The position numbers and the translations under genes were made by a program. Source: Hyphomicrobiales bacterium (GTDB lineage: Bacteria > Pseudomonadota > Alphaproteobacteria > Rhizobiales > Xanthobacteraceae). Taken from it: a DNA stretch of 64,000 nt. The notes under the pieces were generated by a model, which had not been told where the DNA came from, ran no database searches, and saw only the letters and a list, made by a program, of their open reading frames with translations. Of this stretch, positions 18,401 to 33,400 are shown piece after piece (position 1 is the stretch's first letter; every line of letters begins with the position of its first letter). The stretch is taken from the NCBI GenBank assembly GCA_017305555.1, contig JAFKKM010000028.1:1-64000 (forward strand). The letters run 5' to 3'.

Positions 18401-21400
18401 CTCCGGAGCATCGGTCAGCGGCAGCCATATCGGCGTCAAGGCAGACGCGACGACGCCGATCACCATCACCTGGCTGGACTGGGATTCGTTCTCGGCGGTC
18501 ACCTCGCATATCAGCGGCAGCTTCGGCGTCGTCAGTAACATCCTGACGAGCTACGCCAACGCCACCGCGGATTCCGCGTCGCTGGGTATCTCGGGTGCGG
18601 TCAACTACTTCGACGTGACGACCAATACGACGGCCTGGGTCGCGAGCGGCGCAACGCTGACGCAGACTGGATCGAGCTCCTGCGTGTCGGCGTCCGGCAC
18701 CTGCTGGTCGACGGCGTTGCCTGCGTCACTTGCCGGCGCGCCCGATCCCTACGCCTGGACCAAAGACATTCAGGTCGCCGCCACCACGACGAATGCCAGC
18801 ATCAATGTCGGCGGCAATTTCTCCTGGCTGAAGCTGTTCGGCACCAATTCGACCTCGACCGAAGGCACGGCGATCGGCGGTTCGGCCAACGTCAATATCT
18901 TCCATAGCAACACGGTTGCCGGCATCGGTGCCGATGCGACCGTCACGTCGATCGGCAAGCTCGCGGTCACTGCGAAAACCAGCGATCTCATCTACGCGGT
19001 GGCGCCGACCTCGGGCAAAGGCTCCGGCCTCGGCCTCAACGGCATGGCCTCGATTTTGGAAATCGACAACACCACATCGGCGTCGATCAGCAATCTGGCG
19101 CAAATTTCAGCTTCGTTTGTCGCGGTCAATGCCGAGCAGGACATCTCGTCGTTCAACGTCGCCGGCGGCGTCGGCTCCGCCGCCGCGACCGGCGTGGGCA
19201 TGGTCGCTGCACTGGTTTCCACCTCGCTGAACACCAAAGCTTTTGTCGGCGACAACTCCATGGAGTTGGCGGTGACCGGCGCGACCGCCAACGATTCCAA
19301 TATGACGCGGACCGTGACCGCCGGTTTGAGCGCGTTCGATCTTGCGGTGACGGCGTTGACGGTCGGCCGCATGACGACGGTGTCGGTGGCCGCGCAATCC
19401 GCTAACAACGTTCCAGATCCGACCGAAACGCCGGAATTTATCAAGACCGCGCCGCCCAATGCCGACTACCTGACCAAGGCCGCGTCGTTCTTCGTCGACG
19501 CGGGCATCGCGCTCCTGCTCAAGACCACCGTCGCGATCAACAATTTGACGGATGACGTTTCCGGGCCGGTGAACGGCGGCAACGTCGTCGCTGGTGCCGG
19601 CAGCGCGTCGGTCGACCTGACGTCGGTTGCCACCGCCGCGTGGATCGCCGGCGCCAGCGTCGGCTACGCGCCCGGCGGCAACAATCACGTCACCGTGCAG
19701 GCGCTGAACAATACGATCGTCGATACGGCGAGCGGCGCGGCGGCGCTGTCGAAGGGTGCGCCGGGCACCGACTATAACGTTGCTCTCGCCGGCGCGGTCG
19801 CGGTCACGACCAGCAACAACCTGACGACCGCGAAGATCTGGCAGTCGACCATCTCGGCCAATCAGACCACGGTTCAGGCGCTGGCCGGCGGTGAGAGCAC
19901 GACGCTCGGCCTTGCGGTGGCGGTTGCGGCCGGTTCGGCGAATAGCAGCGTTCAGGCCGCGGCCTCGGCGTCGGTCGCGCAGATCACCGACGGCGTCCAG
20001 GCCAACATCGACAGTTCGATGATCACCAGCAACGCCAGTTACTCATCGGGCGATATCGGCATCTTCGCCGACCAGCAGACCAAGATCGGCATTGGCGCCG
20101 GCTCGCTCTATGCCGGCTTTGTCAGCGTTCCGGATCCGAGCAAGAGCGTCGGCGTTGGCGTGTCGATGACCTATGCCTTTATCGGCGATCCGTCGAACGG
20201 CGCGGCGGTCTCGGCGGTGTTGTCCAACTCCAAGGTCGACCAGACCAACAGCCTCACCATCGAGGCGCTCAATTCGAGCCGCATCCTCTCCGGCGCGGCG
20301 GTCGCGGGCGGCGGGATCGGTGCCAACGGCTTCTCCGGCTCGGTCGTCGTCAACGACATCAGCCCGACCATCATCGCCGAGATTACCTCGATTCCGTCGG
20401 ACAGCAGCCGCGCCACCGTCACCGGCGGCATCACCGTGGCCGGCGATGTCATCGTCAACGCATCGGGCGGCTCGCTCGTGGCGCTCGATACGCTGATCGC
20501 CAATGCACAGATCGCCTCGAACGGAGGGCTGTCGACGACCGGCAATTCCGGCCTCCAGTTCTCCGGCGGCGTGCTGCAACCGTCGAGCGCGACGGGGGCC
20601 GCGATCCTCGCCGTCGCCGGCAATGTCGGAATCGGCGCGGCCAATATCGGCGTGTCGATTGTCGTCAACCGCATCGGCACCCGGCATCTGGCCCTGATCG
20701 ATGGTGCTTCGCTGACGTCGACCGGCGGTGTGGTGAAGTTGTCGGCTGTCGAGGAAGCGGAAATCGTCGGCGTCGCGGTCGGCTTCGGCGGCGCGACCGG
20801 AAAGGTCGCGGGCAATGGCTCGATTGCCTACAACGCCATTAATAATGTGGTGGTCGCGCAGATCGGCCACGGCATCACCGTCGGCGATCCGGCGCAGGCA
20901 ACCGCCACGGTGGATGCGGCTGCGGTGTCGGTCACGGCACAGGATAACGCCACCATCCGCGGCGCGGCCGGCGCGATCGCTGCCAATATCGGTGGTGCGG
21001 ATGCCGTCGGCCTGTCCGCGGCCGTCAGTCAGATCGGCACTTATGTATCGGCGGCGATCTCGGGCGCGACCGTCACCGCCGACAATACGCTGAGCAACAA
21101 CAGTTCGCTGATTGCCGGCAATCTCGGCGCTGGCTCGGTGGTGGTCTCCGGCTCCTCGACCGCCGACATCACCTCGATTGCCATCGGCGTCGCGGTCTCG
21201 GTCGGCAATAACAATTCGCCGTCGGCGTCGCCGCAATCGAACCTGTCCTCGCTGGTCGCGAGTATGCGGCCGGGTTCGCCGAGCGGGCTCACCGGCTTCG
21301 GTGGCGGTGGCATTACGCCGCCGACGCCGCCTCCTGCGGCGGCGCCGCCGCCCAGCGTGCCGTCGAACGGTCTTGCCGGTGCCGGTTCACTCGCGCTCAG

Positions 21401-24400
21401 TATGGAATCGACGACGGTTTATTCGGCGATTGCCGATGGCGGCGACGGCCGTGGGTCGACAGTCACCGCCAACAACAATGCGCTGGTGCTGGCCGCGAAC
21501 GCCGACACGATCGGTGCCTATGCCGGTGCGCTCGCGCTCTCGTTCAATTCCGGCAAGGGCATGGGGGCCTCGGTGGTGGTCAACACCGTCGGGGGGACCA
21601 CGAGCGCCAAGGTCTCTAACAGCACGGTTGATGCACACGCGCGCGGCAATGCTGCGACCATCGACAGCGGTGCATTGAATTCGTCGCCGGATCCGACCGA
21701 CGCGGTGACGCCGGGCAGCGCGCCGTCGCTCGCCAATGACACGACCACGATCAAGGGCGTCGCCGCGATATCCACGTCGCAGCAGAGCGCCAATACGGTG
21801 GCGGTGGTGGCGGCGGCGAGCAGCAATGGCCTCGCGTTGTCGGCCAACGCCGTCACCAACGTGATGGGCGGTCTGACCGAAGCGCAGATCCAGACCGCGA
21901 GCATCAATACACATCTTGCTGCGGGTGAAGACTCGGCGGTGCGGGTGACGGCCTCGAGCGCGTCTTTTGTGAACAATCTCGATCTCGGCCTGTCCGACTC
22001 CGGCTCAGGCACGTCGGGCACGGTCGCGCTCGTCATCAACACGATGGACCGCACCACCAACGCCAAGGTGCTGTCGACCGATATCGGCTCCAGCAGTGCC
22101 GCCGCCGGCGCGGTCTTTATTCACGCCAATGCGTTCCAGGCCACGGCCGGCGAGGCGATCGGCGGCGCGGGCTCCGGCGGCGGCACCGGCGTTGCCGGGT
22201 CGGCGCTGACCAACCTGTTTACGTCCGAGACCACCGCCTGGCTCGATCACGGCACGACCTATGCCGACAGCCTCGCGGTGCGGGCGGACGGCAAGAACGG
22301 CTTCTTCGCCGCGGTCGGCGCTGGTGCCATCGGTTCGTCGGCCGGGATCGGCGCCACCGTGCTGGTGGCCATGAGTAACAACACAGTGACGGCGCGGGTC
22401 GGTGACCGTGACGCGTCGAGCGGCGCGACGACACTCAATCTTGGTGGCGCACTCACGGTGCGCGCGACCAACGAGACCGACACCAACAGCTATGTGGTGG
22501 TCGGTGCGATCGGCGGTACGGCGGGGATCGCCGCGCAGTTCTCCGGTACGTTCGTCGCCAATACTGTTAACGCCGAACTCGACAATACCATCACCACGAT
22601 CACCACAAGCACGCCAACTGACGGCACTGTGACGGTGGCTGCGCAGGAAACCGACAGCATTGCGCCGGTGGTCGGCGCGCTCGCCGGCGGCGGCTCGATC
22701 GGCTTTGGTGCGGCGGTCAATCTGGTGCAACTCAAGAGCAGCACGGCGTCGCAGATCGCTGGCGGCACGGTGACCACGCCGGGTCAGGTCAATGTCTCGG
22801 CGCTCAGCACGCGCGATGTGAATCCGATCACGCTGGTGGCGGGTCTCTCCGGACAGGTCGGCATTGCCGGCACCGTCGGCGTCGTCATCATTGGTGACCG
22901 TGCCAATTCCGACCAGATGAGCGTGCTCAACGCCGGTGCGACCAGCAGCGATTCCAACAGCGGCACGCTTGGCAATGCCGGCGCCGCGACCGGCACCGAT
23001 GTGATCGGGCAGGTGGACGGTGGTGTTGATGGCATCTCGGCGCAGATTCTGAACGCAACGGTCAATGCCGGTGCGATCGGCGTGGTGGCGACGGCACAGA
23101 CCGCTGTACGCAACATCGCGGGTGCGGTGGCGGTAGGGGTCGGCGTGGGCGGTGCAGGTGCGGGCGTCGCGCTCACCACGGTCGAGCAGCAGGTTACGGC
23201 GAAGACCAGCGGCGGGCAATTGAATGCGCCAGTGGTCTATATTTCCGCGGCGGCAGGCGATCATGGCAGCGGTCATACCGCAGAGGCCGACGGCATCGCC
23301 GGCGCAGGCGGCTTCTACGTTGGGCTCGGCGCCGCGGTCGGTCAATCGCACGTCGACAACACGGTTCTGGCCGAGCTTGGCTCGCGTATCGACGGCGGCA
23401 CCGTCGGCGCGGCGACGGGCTCCGTCTCAGTTCTCGCGTCCGATACGTCGACGGCGGTGGCCTCGGGCTATGGCTTCGGCGGCGGCATTGGCGCGATCGG
23501 CCTCTCGCTCGGCATTGTTGACAAGAGCAGTTCGGTTACGGCCGATGTCGTTCCGTCAACCACCGTCGACAATGTCTTTGCCGTGATGGTCATGGCGAGC
23601 GCCGCCGGCAGCCTGCGCGCCAGTTCGCTTGCCGGTGCTGCCGGCATCATCAGCGGCGCGGGTGCTACCGCGACCGCCACCGATTCCGAAACGGTTGTTG
23701 CCAATGTCGGCGCCGGCTCGACCATCACCACCACCGGCACCGGCGTTCTCGTCAACGCGACCGCGACACCGGACGTCGGCGCGGAGTCGATCGGGACTGC
23801 GGCGGGGTCGGTCGGCATCGGCTCCTCGGTTGCGACGTCGAAAGCCTCGGTCCGTGTCTCGTCCTATGTGGATGACAACACGATCATCAACGGCGGCAGC
23901 CTCACCGTCACGGCGTCGGCGCTGGTGCCGATAACCGGGCACTCGACGTCAGGGGAGCCCATATACGGCCATTCGACGTATGCGAAAGCAGTCGGCAGCG
24001 GTGGTGGCTTGCTGATGGGTCTACAGGCGACCGATGCCGAGGCGGACAATACATCCAGCGTCAGGGCCTATGGCGGGAAAAACCTGCATCTGCCGACCGC
24101 GGACGTGACGATCGCTGCTGAGAACGACACCAATCAGTACGCGGAGTCGCTCGGCGTCGCCGGCGGATACAACGCAGCCGGCGCATCGCTGGCGCAGACA
24201 TCGTCAACGGCAACAACGCACGCGTGGCTCGATGTCGGGGCGGTGACGGCCGTGTCGAATCTTGGCGTGTTGTCGATCACGGCAACCGGCAGCGACAGCA
24301 ACACGGCGAAAGCGACCGCGGGTTCGGGCGGCCTCTCGGCCGGCGCGGCGGCGGTGGCAACCACCAGCACAACCAGCACCACTGACGCCGTCCTGGATGG

Positions 24401-27400
24401 TGGCGACACCGATAACACGCTGTACTTCGGCGGTCTCGGCATCAACGCACAGCATACTGCAACCTATGCCGCCAATGGCGATGCATTCCAGGCGTCCGCA
24501 ATCGGCGCCAGCGGCGGCGTCGCCTCCAACACGGTGGATTCGACCGTCGCGGCGACCGTCGGCACGCATCTCATCGTCAATTCGGCTGGCGGCAATATGA
24601 ATGTGATTGCCTCCGATAGCGTCAACCAAACCAGCGGCGGCGCACGTTCCGGCTCCGGCGGTGCGGCGGCCGCGGGCGCCGCCGTGAGCGAGACCACCGT
24701 CACGCAGAACGTGACGACCAATATCGGCGCCGACACCATCCTCAGCCTCAACGATAACCCGGCGACATCGACGGCGCTCATCAACATCGAGGCGTATAAC
24801 TTCCTCGACACAACGGACAGCGTCTCGCTGGTGGCCGGCGGTCTGTTCGCCGGTGGCGGTGCCCGCTCCACCATGGACGCTACCGCCAACGTCACGGTCA
24901 ACATTGCCGATCGCGTGCATCTGTTCAGCGCCGGCAATATCGCCATCGGCACCGCCGCGCGTATGACCGCGTCCAGCAATGCCAGTGCAAGCCTGTATGG
25001 TCTGCTCGCGGGTGTCGGAGCGCGAACGAACGCGACGCAGAACGCGCATCAGAACGTGAACGTCGGCGCGGCGACGATTGAGGCATGGGGCCTGATCAAT
25101 GTCTATGCGGGCCAAAGCGGTGACAACAGCTACACCAGCAGCATCAAGTCGAACGGGACGACGGTGGTTTACAACTACACTGCGATTCCGATTTCGGCGG
25201 AGTACCGGGGAACGGCCGTTGCCAACAGCTATGCCACGCTGACGCTCGATACCGGTTCGCGCGTGCTGGGCGCCAACAATATCTTCCTCGGCTCGACGCC
25301 GGGCGCGACCGCCGCCAACGGTTCCGGCACGAACTACAATCCCTATCTTTCGGCCTTCAGCACCGCCAGTTACCAGAACGACGGCAGAACGCCGATCACC
25401 AGCGGCGATGCGATTCTCAACGGCACGATCGTTGCTGGCATCCACAATCAGGAGATCATCACGATCTCCTATGGCGGTACGGTGACGCTATCGTCAGGCG
25501 GTTCGCCCTATGGCCTGACGCTGGAGCAGATCGGGGAGAGCGATCATTTCAGCTCGGTGATGAGCTACAATCACCAGGCCGTCCAGTACAAACTCCTCGG
25601 CGTGTTCAATCCGAAACAGGACGCCTACAACCAGATCGCGGACATGAGCGGCCAGACCGCGTCGCAGGTCAGTGCCGCGATCGCCGCCGGACAGCCGATC
25701 ACGGCGTTGAACGATGACGCAGCCGGCACCAAGCAGCGCATGATCGACACCCTGATCCAGCAGATGCCCTATCTGGCGGACCAGGCAGGTGCCGCTTATG
25801 CCTTCGGCGATATTCTCGCGTCAGCAGGCAATGTGTCGATCCTGGCGAGCCACGTCAGCGGCACGGCTGCCGTGACCGCGCGGAATGCACCGCTCATCAG
25901 CTTCGATAACCAGGGCACCAAGTTTCTGTTCACTTCGGCGCTGGCCTTGAGCGGCGTCACGGGCGGACGGGTCGATTTCACCGGCGACGGTCGTGAACAA
26001 GGCTCGGGCCTGACTATCACCCGCGATCTGTCGTCGTGGACACCGACAATCCAGCTCATGGCGAGCTACAACGCAGTCAATGCCAATCGCCAGCCGATCG
26101 ACCAGCAAGGCAATCTGCTGCTGACGACGCCTGACATTTATTTCGGCGGCGTCGTCACCAACGTGAACGGCATTCTCAATGTCAATAACCAGCTCGGCAA
26201 TGTGCTGATCACGCGCGATATCCGTGCCGGCACCGTGGTCATGACCGTTCCGGAGGGGCTGATCGGCGGCAATCTCGGCGCCAACAGCGTTTACAACACG
26301 AACTTCGACGTTGCGGCGCAATGGTCGGGCCCGAACCTGGAGTATCGTCCGACCGACGTGCTCACGGCGGTCTATGCGGCGGCGACCTACCTCGGCATGT
26401 ACGGGCAGGGGGATGGCAGGCTCGCCATCGGCGGCAACGGGGGTATGTTCCCGTACTATTATTATACGAACCAGCAGGGATATTCTGGCACTGCGTCCAC
26501 CGTTACCGATTTTGGCGGCTCTGCCAGCACGATCTTCACCGCGCGTATGCTCGCCGCGTTTTACGACGGCGCGCACAACAACAGCCCGTCGCTTTATTCG
26601 TGGATATTCCTGCCTGTCGGCGAGGGCGTGACGCCGAGCAGCGGCGGCACGGCCGCGTCGTGGGTTCGCAACCAGTATCTGAACCAGGCCTATTCCGGTG
26701 ACAGCGGACCGTTCAACTACGCGAACGGCGGCAACTTCTTCCAGGTCGTCCAGATCCAGAACCAGGTCGTCAACGGCGTTCACCTCGATTCCGCACCCAA
26801 TGCCTCGAACCCGACGATCTATGCCGGCAAGGCATTGATCCTCTCAGCGTCGGCGATCAACATCAACGGCAGGATCGAGGTCGGCCAGAGCAGCAACTAT
26901 TCGGTCGATATCGGTGACACCGCCAAGGCCATCATTCAAGACATCAAGGATCACGCCGACAAGCTCGCGCAGGCGCAAAGCGCGGCCGCCGCAGGACGGT
27001 ATGTCGATCTCAAGGATGCGGTGACGGTGGTGAACGGTACCGATGTCAAGGTCATGGCGAAATACAACGCGCTGACCGATCAGATATTGCTCGATCCGGT
27101 GGTGCAGGGTACCGGCGGCTACGTCTATCTCAACGGCCGCATTCTCAGCACCTCGACCAGCGGCGGTCCGATGGGCAACATCATCGTTCACGGTGGTGCG
27201 GGCACGGTCACGGTCAATAACACCACCGGCACGGCGCTGGTGACAAACATCATCAACACCGGCATCAGCGCCGCCAGCGTCGTCGAGTTCGTCGATCATG
27301 CAAGGGATCTGACGACCTGGTACGTTTATAACGCGGGCGCGCCCGCTGGCCAGCAAGTGGCGAAGTACGAAGCGTCAGGCGTCAATGTCGGCAGCTATAT

Positions 27401-30400
27401 CGGGCTGACGCCGACCTATTCGGCGAATTCAGGCCTGACCTACCGGACCGCGGACCAACTCTATCAATGGGTTGATACGGCGAGCCTGTCGCGCGCGTCG
27501 ACCAGCGACATGTCGGTGTTTGGCTGGCACTTCGACAACATCTCATCCGCCAATTCGGCGATCTACCCCTATGCCCGGTCGGCGCCGCAAGTCGTCAACG
27601 GCACGCAGACTTATAATTTCCAGGAATCCATATCGGCGACCGGCGATTACACCGAGTATCAGATCAACACGACCGCAGACAAACTCTACGGATCGGACTT
27701 CCACGGCACCTGGTTCCGCGAGCGGTTCGAGCACGTGACCTTGACGATGACCAACAGCGTCAAGGCGAACTTCCCGATCGACATCAGCTTCACCGGCGGC
27801 GGCACCAGCAACATCGCAGTGACATCGAACGCGAGCGTGATCGTCAACGCCTCGATCAACAATCTCCAGGGCAACACCAGCATCACCGCCACCGGCGCCA
27901 ATTCGGCGATCGTTGCTGGCGCGACGCCGTTCATCTCGGGCGTTTCTGTTACGCTGAACGGGGAAGGCGGCGTTGGTAGCCTCGATAAGCCGCTGCCGAT
28001 CGCCACCTATGGCGGCACCTTCTCGGCGTCGTCGGTCGATCATGACATTGCGGTGGCGGCGGTCGGCAATCTCACGCTGACGCAGGTGAAGGCCAATCCG
28101 GCCGTGGCCGGCAACCCATCGCAAGGCAACATCCTGATTTCCGCGACCGGCGACATCAATGCGGCTTCGTCCTACAACGCCAGCAGCCCGACCATCGTCG
28201 GAAAGTCCATCACCATCAATGCGACCGGCGCGATCGGCGCGGTGTCCGCGGTTTCCAACGGGCAGGCGGTGCTCAACAATATCAATCCCATCGTCATTCA
28301 GGCTTCGGCAACGCGGCTCGCCGACGGCACTTATGACGGCGGTATCCTGAACAGCGCTTCGTCGTCCGGCACCTATCTCATGCAGGCAACAGGCGATCTG
28401 CGCATCGGTCTCGTCACCTCTAATGGTCCGGTTTTCCTGAGCGCGGCGACCGGCAGCATTCTCAACGGCCTGACCACGCAGGGGCTGACGACGGCGCAAA
28501 CTACCTATCTCCAGAATGTGTGGTCGCAGCTCAATCTGCTGGGCAGCGGCGGCGGCACGCCGGGCTCGGTCGCCGCGTATCAGGTAGTCGTCAACGCCGC
28601 CTATAACGACTATTGGCAGTTGCGAAATCTCGCCTTCTACGACGGCACCAACTACAGCGCGACGACAGCAGTGACGACGCTCGATCCGGCGACCATCGCG
28701 AGCCAGATCGCTGCCCGGCTCAACGTGCCGGTGACTGCTGTGACCGATCAGCAGATTCAAGCGGAAATCGCGGTGCGTTCGGATGCGATCAAGGCGCAAA
28801 TGGCTGCCAAGCTGGGTGTGGCTGTCACCGCGATTACTGATGCACAGTTCAAGGCTGAAGTCGCCAACCGCGATCTCGGCCGCAGCGTGATCGCGGCGCA
28901 GCTCGCCGCGAAGACCGGCGCTAACGTTTCCAGCATCACCGACGATCAGGTTCTGCTCGAGGCATCGACGCGGTTCCTGAAGGCGCAGTATCTGCTTGGC
29001 ATCAGGGCGGTGGCGGATTTCCCGACGTCGTTGCCCGGATCGGATGCGAATGCGTCGCCGGTATCGCTGGCGACGCTGTTCGGCGCTTCGACGCAGCAGG
29101 CGGCGCTATATCAAGTCGATCAGACGCAGGCGCTGCACGATGTGCTGGCGACCAACAGCTATGATTCCACATTCCGCTTCGTTCTGCCGCAGACGTCCGC
29201 GCTGTATCAGAAGCTGGCGTCCGGCTCGCAATGGACGCTGGATCAACTCACCTACACGGTCAGCCCCGGCGCCAATCCGGAAAACAACGTTCCGGCAACG
29301 CCGGTATCTTTGATGGAGCTTAATGTCCGCGGTCAGCAGGTCATGCTCTACGCGCCGCACGGGACGATCGGTAGCCTGGCCACGCCTGAGGTATTTACAT
29401 TCCGCAGCGACGATGCGTCCAACTTGACCGCGGCACAGAAAGCGTTGCTGGCGTCTGCCGGGCCGGGCCAGTTGACCGTGCAGGTGGGGGATGTCGCGGG
29501 CAGCAACGGCACCATCAAGCAGTACACCGTCACCATCGCTCAGCAGAGCCTCGTGGTCATCGACCCGTATGGCCCTGTGTCGGCCTTGGCGCAGTCGCAG
29601 ATTTATCTCGGCAGCAGGACGAACCTGTTGCTGGGCGGCATTCCGATCTCCGCCTATGGTCCGATGACGGCGGCTTATGCGGCCGGTGTGCAGACCATCC
29701 AGTCCGGCGACGTGCGCCTGCAGGCGGGCCAGAGCATCCTTGGCGGTATCCCCAATCAGGTCGCGATCTCCGGCAATATCGCCAACCTGACGCTGATCGC
29801 GGATGCTGGCAGCATCGGTCAGGCGAGCAATCAAGATCCGGCCTCGAACCCGAATGCGCTGTTGCTGGCCCTGACCGGCGCCAACAGCCAACTCGATCAG
29901 GTGAAGGCGACGCAGGGCATCTATATCCGCCAGACTGCCGGTGATCTCGTGGTTGGAAATATCAACGCCGGCAGCGGCAGCGATAGTGCCCTTCAGCTTG
30001 GCGCGACCGGCAGTATTTATGCCGAATCCCAGTTCACCGACCGTAGCGTCGTCCATATCGTCGCGACCTCGCTCGATGTGCGCGCGGGCGGCAGCGTCAG
30101 CTTCAATCAGGGCAACTACCAGCCCTTGCAGGTCAAGATCACTGGCGCGATCACCGGTCTTGCCGCCGACGCGATGACGTTGTTTAGCCCGAATGCAAGC
30201 ATGACGATCGGGCGGGCGGGTGACTACGGCACGCTGGTTGCCGGCGGTGCGCTGACGCTCGATACCGTCGGCGATCTCACCATCGCAGCCAATACGACGG
30301 CCGGCGGGTCGCTGCAGTTGCTTGCCAACGGCACGGTGATGTTCTCGGCCGGCACGTCGACGGCGCCGATCGTGGCGAGCAGTTCCACAGCGGGCGTCAC

Positions 30401-33400
30401 GCTGGCCGCGGCCGCATTGTCGATGGGCGCCTTCACCGATATCGACGCGGCGGGCGCTATCGTTATCGCGACCACCGGCGATGCGACGCTCGGCCGGTTG
30501 ACCTCATCGCTGGCCTTTGCGAGCGCCGGTAACGCCATCTCGGTAACTGCGGGTGGTCTCACGTCTCTTGGTGCGGTCCTCAGCAATGGGGATGGCCGCG
30601 CGAATCTATCGGTGACCGGCGCCAATGCCGCAGTATGGCTCGCGGCGAGCGGCGATATCGGCTCGGAGACGGACAGGCTCATTCTGGCTACGGCGATGGC
30701 GTCGATCCAGTCCATGCGCGGTGACGTGTTCCTGTCGTCGCTCGGAACGCTCCATGTCGCCTCCGGCACGGCGACCCTCGGTGCCTTCTCGCTGATCGGG
30801 ACTGCCGTGTTGACCCTCGATACGGTGAATGCCGGTACGCGCATCGATGTGCGTTCGGCAGGTGGCGCTGTGGCGCTCGGGATTGCGACCTCGGGCGGCT
30901 CGCAGACGATCCGGGCGGCGAGCGATGTGACGTTCACGAGCCTGACCGCTCTCGGCATTGCCGGTGATGCCGGCAATATCGGCGTGACCGCCGACACCGG
31001 TGCGATTCAGGGCGGCACGGTTCTCGCCAACGGCTTCGCCACGCTGACAGCCGCGACCAGCAACAAGGGTATCAGCGCGACCGCAACGACAGGTTCGCTG
31101 ACAATGGCGAGCAGTCTGATCGATTGGGGCGTGCTAAGTGCTGGTACGTCGATTGAGGTGAGCGCGGCCGGCGAAATAAACCTCACCACAACGACCAGCG
31201 GCGCCACGACGAACATTCGCTCGATCGGCGGTGCGGTGGCGCTTGGGACCGCCACGAGCGGCGGGTCGCAGACAATCCGTGCGGCGAGCGACCTGACGTT
31301 CGCGAGCCTGACCGCTAACGGTGTGGTGGGCGATGTCGGCAATATCGAGGTGACCGCTGATGCCGGAGCGATCCAGGGCGGCACGGTCGCTGCGAATGGT
31401 TCTGTGACGCTCACGGCCGCGACCGACAACAAGGGCGCTGGCGCGACGGCGACGACGGGGTCACTGATGTTGGCCAGCATCGGCGCGATCGATTGGGGTG
31501 CGCTGAACGCCGGAACGAGTATCGATGCGCTTGCAACTGGCGCGGTGAATCTGACGACGATGACCAGCGGCACCACGACGGACCTCCGTTCGACCGGTGG
31601 CGCGATAAATCTCGGTACTGCGACCTCGGGCGGCTCGCAGACAATCCGTGCGGCGAGCGATGTTCTCTTCGGTCAACTCACCGCCAATGGCATCAGCGGT
31701 GATATCGGCGATGTGACAGTGACCGCCGACAGCGGCGCGATTCAGGGCGGTGCTGTCGCTGCAAATGGTTCTGTGACGCTCACGGCCACGACCGACAACA
31801 AGGGTGCGAGTGCGGCGGCGACAATGGGCTCGCTCACAATGGCGGGCAGTCTGATCGACTGGGGTGCGCTGAATGCCGGAACGAGCATCGGTGTACATGC
31901 GGTCGGTGGGGTGAATCTTACGACGACGACTAGCGGCACCACGACGGAAGTACGTTCGACGGGCGGTGCGGTCGCTCTCGGTACTGCGACGAGCGGTGGT
32001 TCGCAGATGATCTGGGCGGCCACGGACGTGACATTCGCCAGACTGGCGGCCAACGGCATCACCGGAGACGTTGGTAATATCAGCGCAACCGCCGATGCCG
32101 GTGCGATCCATGGCGATACGGTTGCCGCCAACGGCTCCGCGACGTTGACGGCCGGGACCAGCAGCAAGGGTATCGGCGCGACCGCAACGACGGGGTCGCT
32201 GACCTTGGCGAGCGGCGGCCCGATCGATTGGCACACTCTGACTGCCGGGACGTCGATTGAGGCAGGCGCAACTGGCGCGGTGAACCTCGCCACGACGAAC
32301 AGTGGCACCACGACGAATATCAGCTCGACCGGCGCCGCTGTAAACCTCGGCACGACGACCTCGGGCGGATCGCAGACGATCCGTGCGGCGAGCGATGTGA
32401 TCTTCGACCAACTCACGGCCAAAGGCATCAGCGGCGATATCGGCGATGTGACGGTGATCGCCGACAGCGGTGCGATCCAGGGCGATACGGTTGCCGCCAA
32501 CGGTTCCGGCACGCTCACGGCGGCGGCCGGCAACAAAGGCACCAGCGCGACAGCGACGACGGGCTCGCTCACAATAGCGGGCAGCCTGATCGATTGGGGC
32601 ATATTGAATGCCGGAACGAGCATCGATGCGCGTGCAACCGGCGCGGTGAAATTCGCCAGAGCGATCAGTGGTACTACGATGAACGTGCGCTCGACCGGCA
32701 ACGCGGTGGCGCTCGATACCGCGACAAGCGGTGGTTCACAGACAATCCGTGCGGCGAACGATGTGATCTTCGGTCAACTCACCGCCAATGGCGTCAGCGG
32801 TGATGTCGGCAATATCAGCGTGACGGCCGATAACGGCGCGATTCAGGGCAGGACGGTCGCTGCGAATGGCTCTGTCACGCTTGCGGCCGCAACCGACAAC
32901 AAGGGCACCCGCGCGACGGCGACGACGGGTTCGCTGATGGTGGCCAGCGCCGGCGTGATCGATTGGGGCGCGTTGAATGCCGGAACGAGCATCGATGTGC
33001 TTGCAACAGGCGCAGTGAATCTCACCGCCACAACCAGCGGTACCACGACGAATATCAGCTCGACCGGCGGCGCTGTCACCCTCGGCACGACGACCTCGGG
33101 TGGTTCGCAGATGATCCGTGCAGCGAACGACGTGACCTTCGGCCAACTCACAGTCAATGGCATCAGCAGTGATACCGGTGCTGTGACGGTGACCGCCGAC
33201 AGCGGCGCGATTCAAGGCGGTACGGTCGCCGCGAATGGTTCCGCGACGTTGACGGCCGCCACCAGCAATAAGGGCATTCACGCGACGTCGGCGACGGGGT
33301 CGATGATACTGGCGAGCGCCAGTGTGATCGATTGGAATACCCTCAATGCCGGGACGTCGATTGAGGCCGCTGCGACCGGCGGGGTGAATCTTACCACCAC

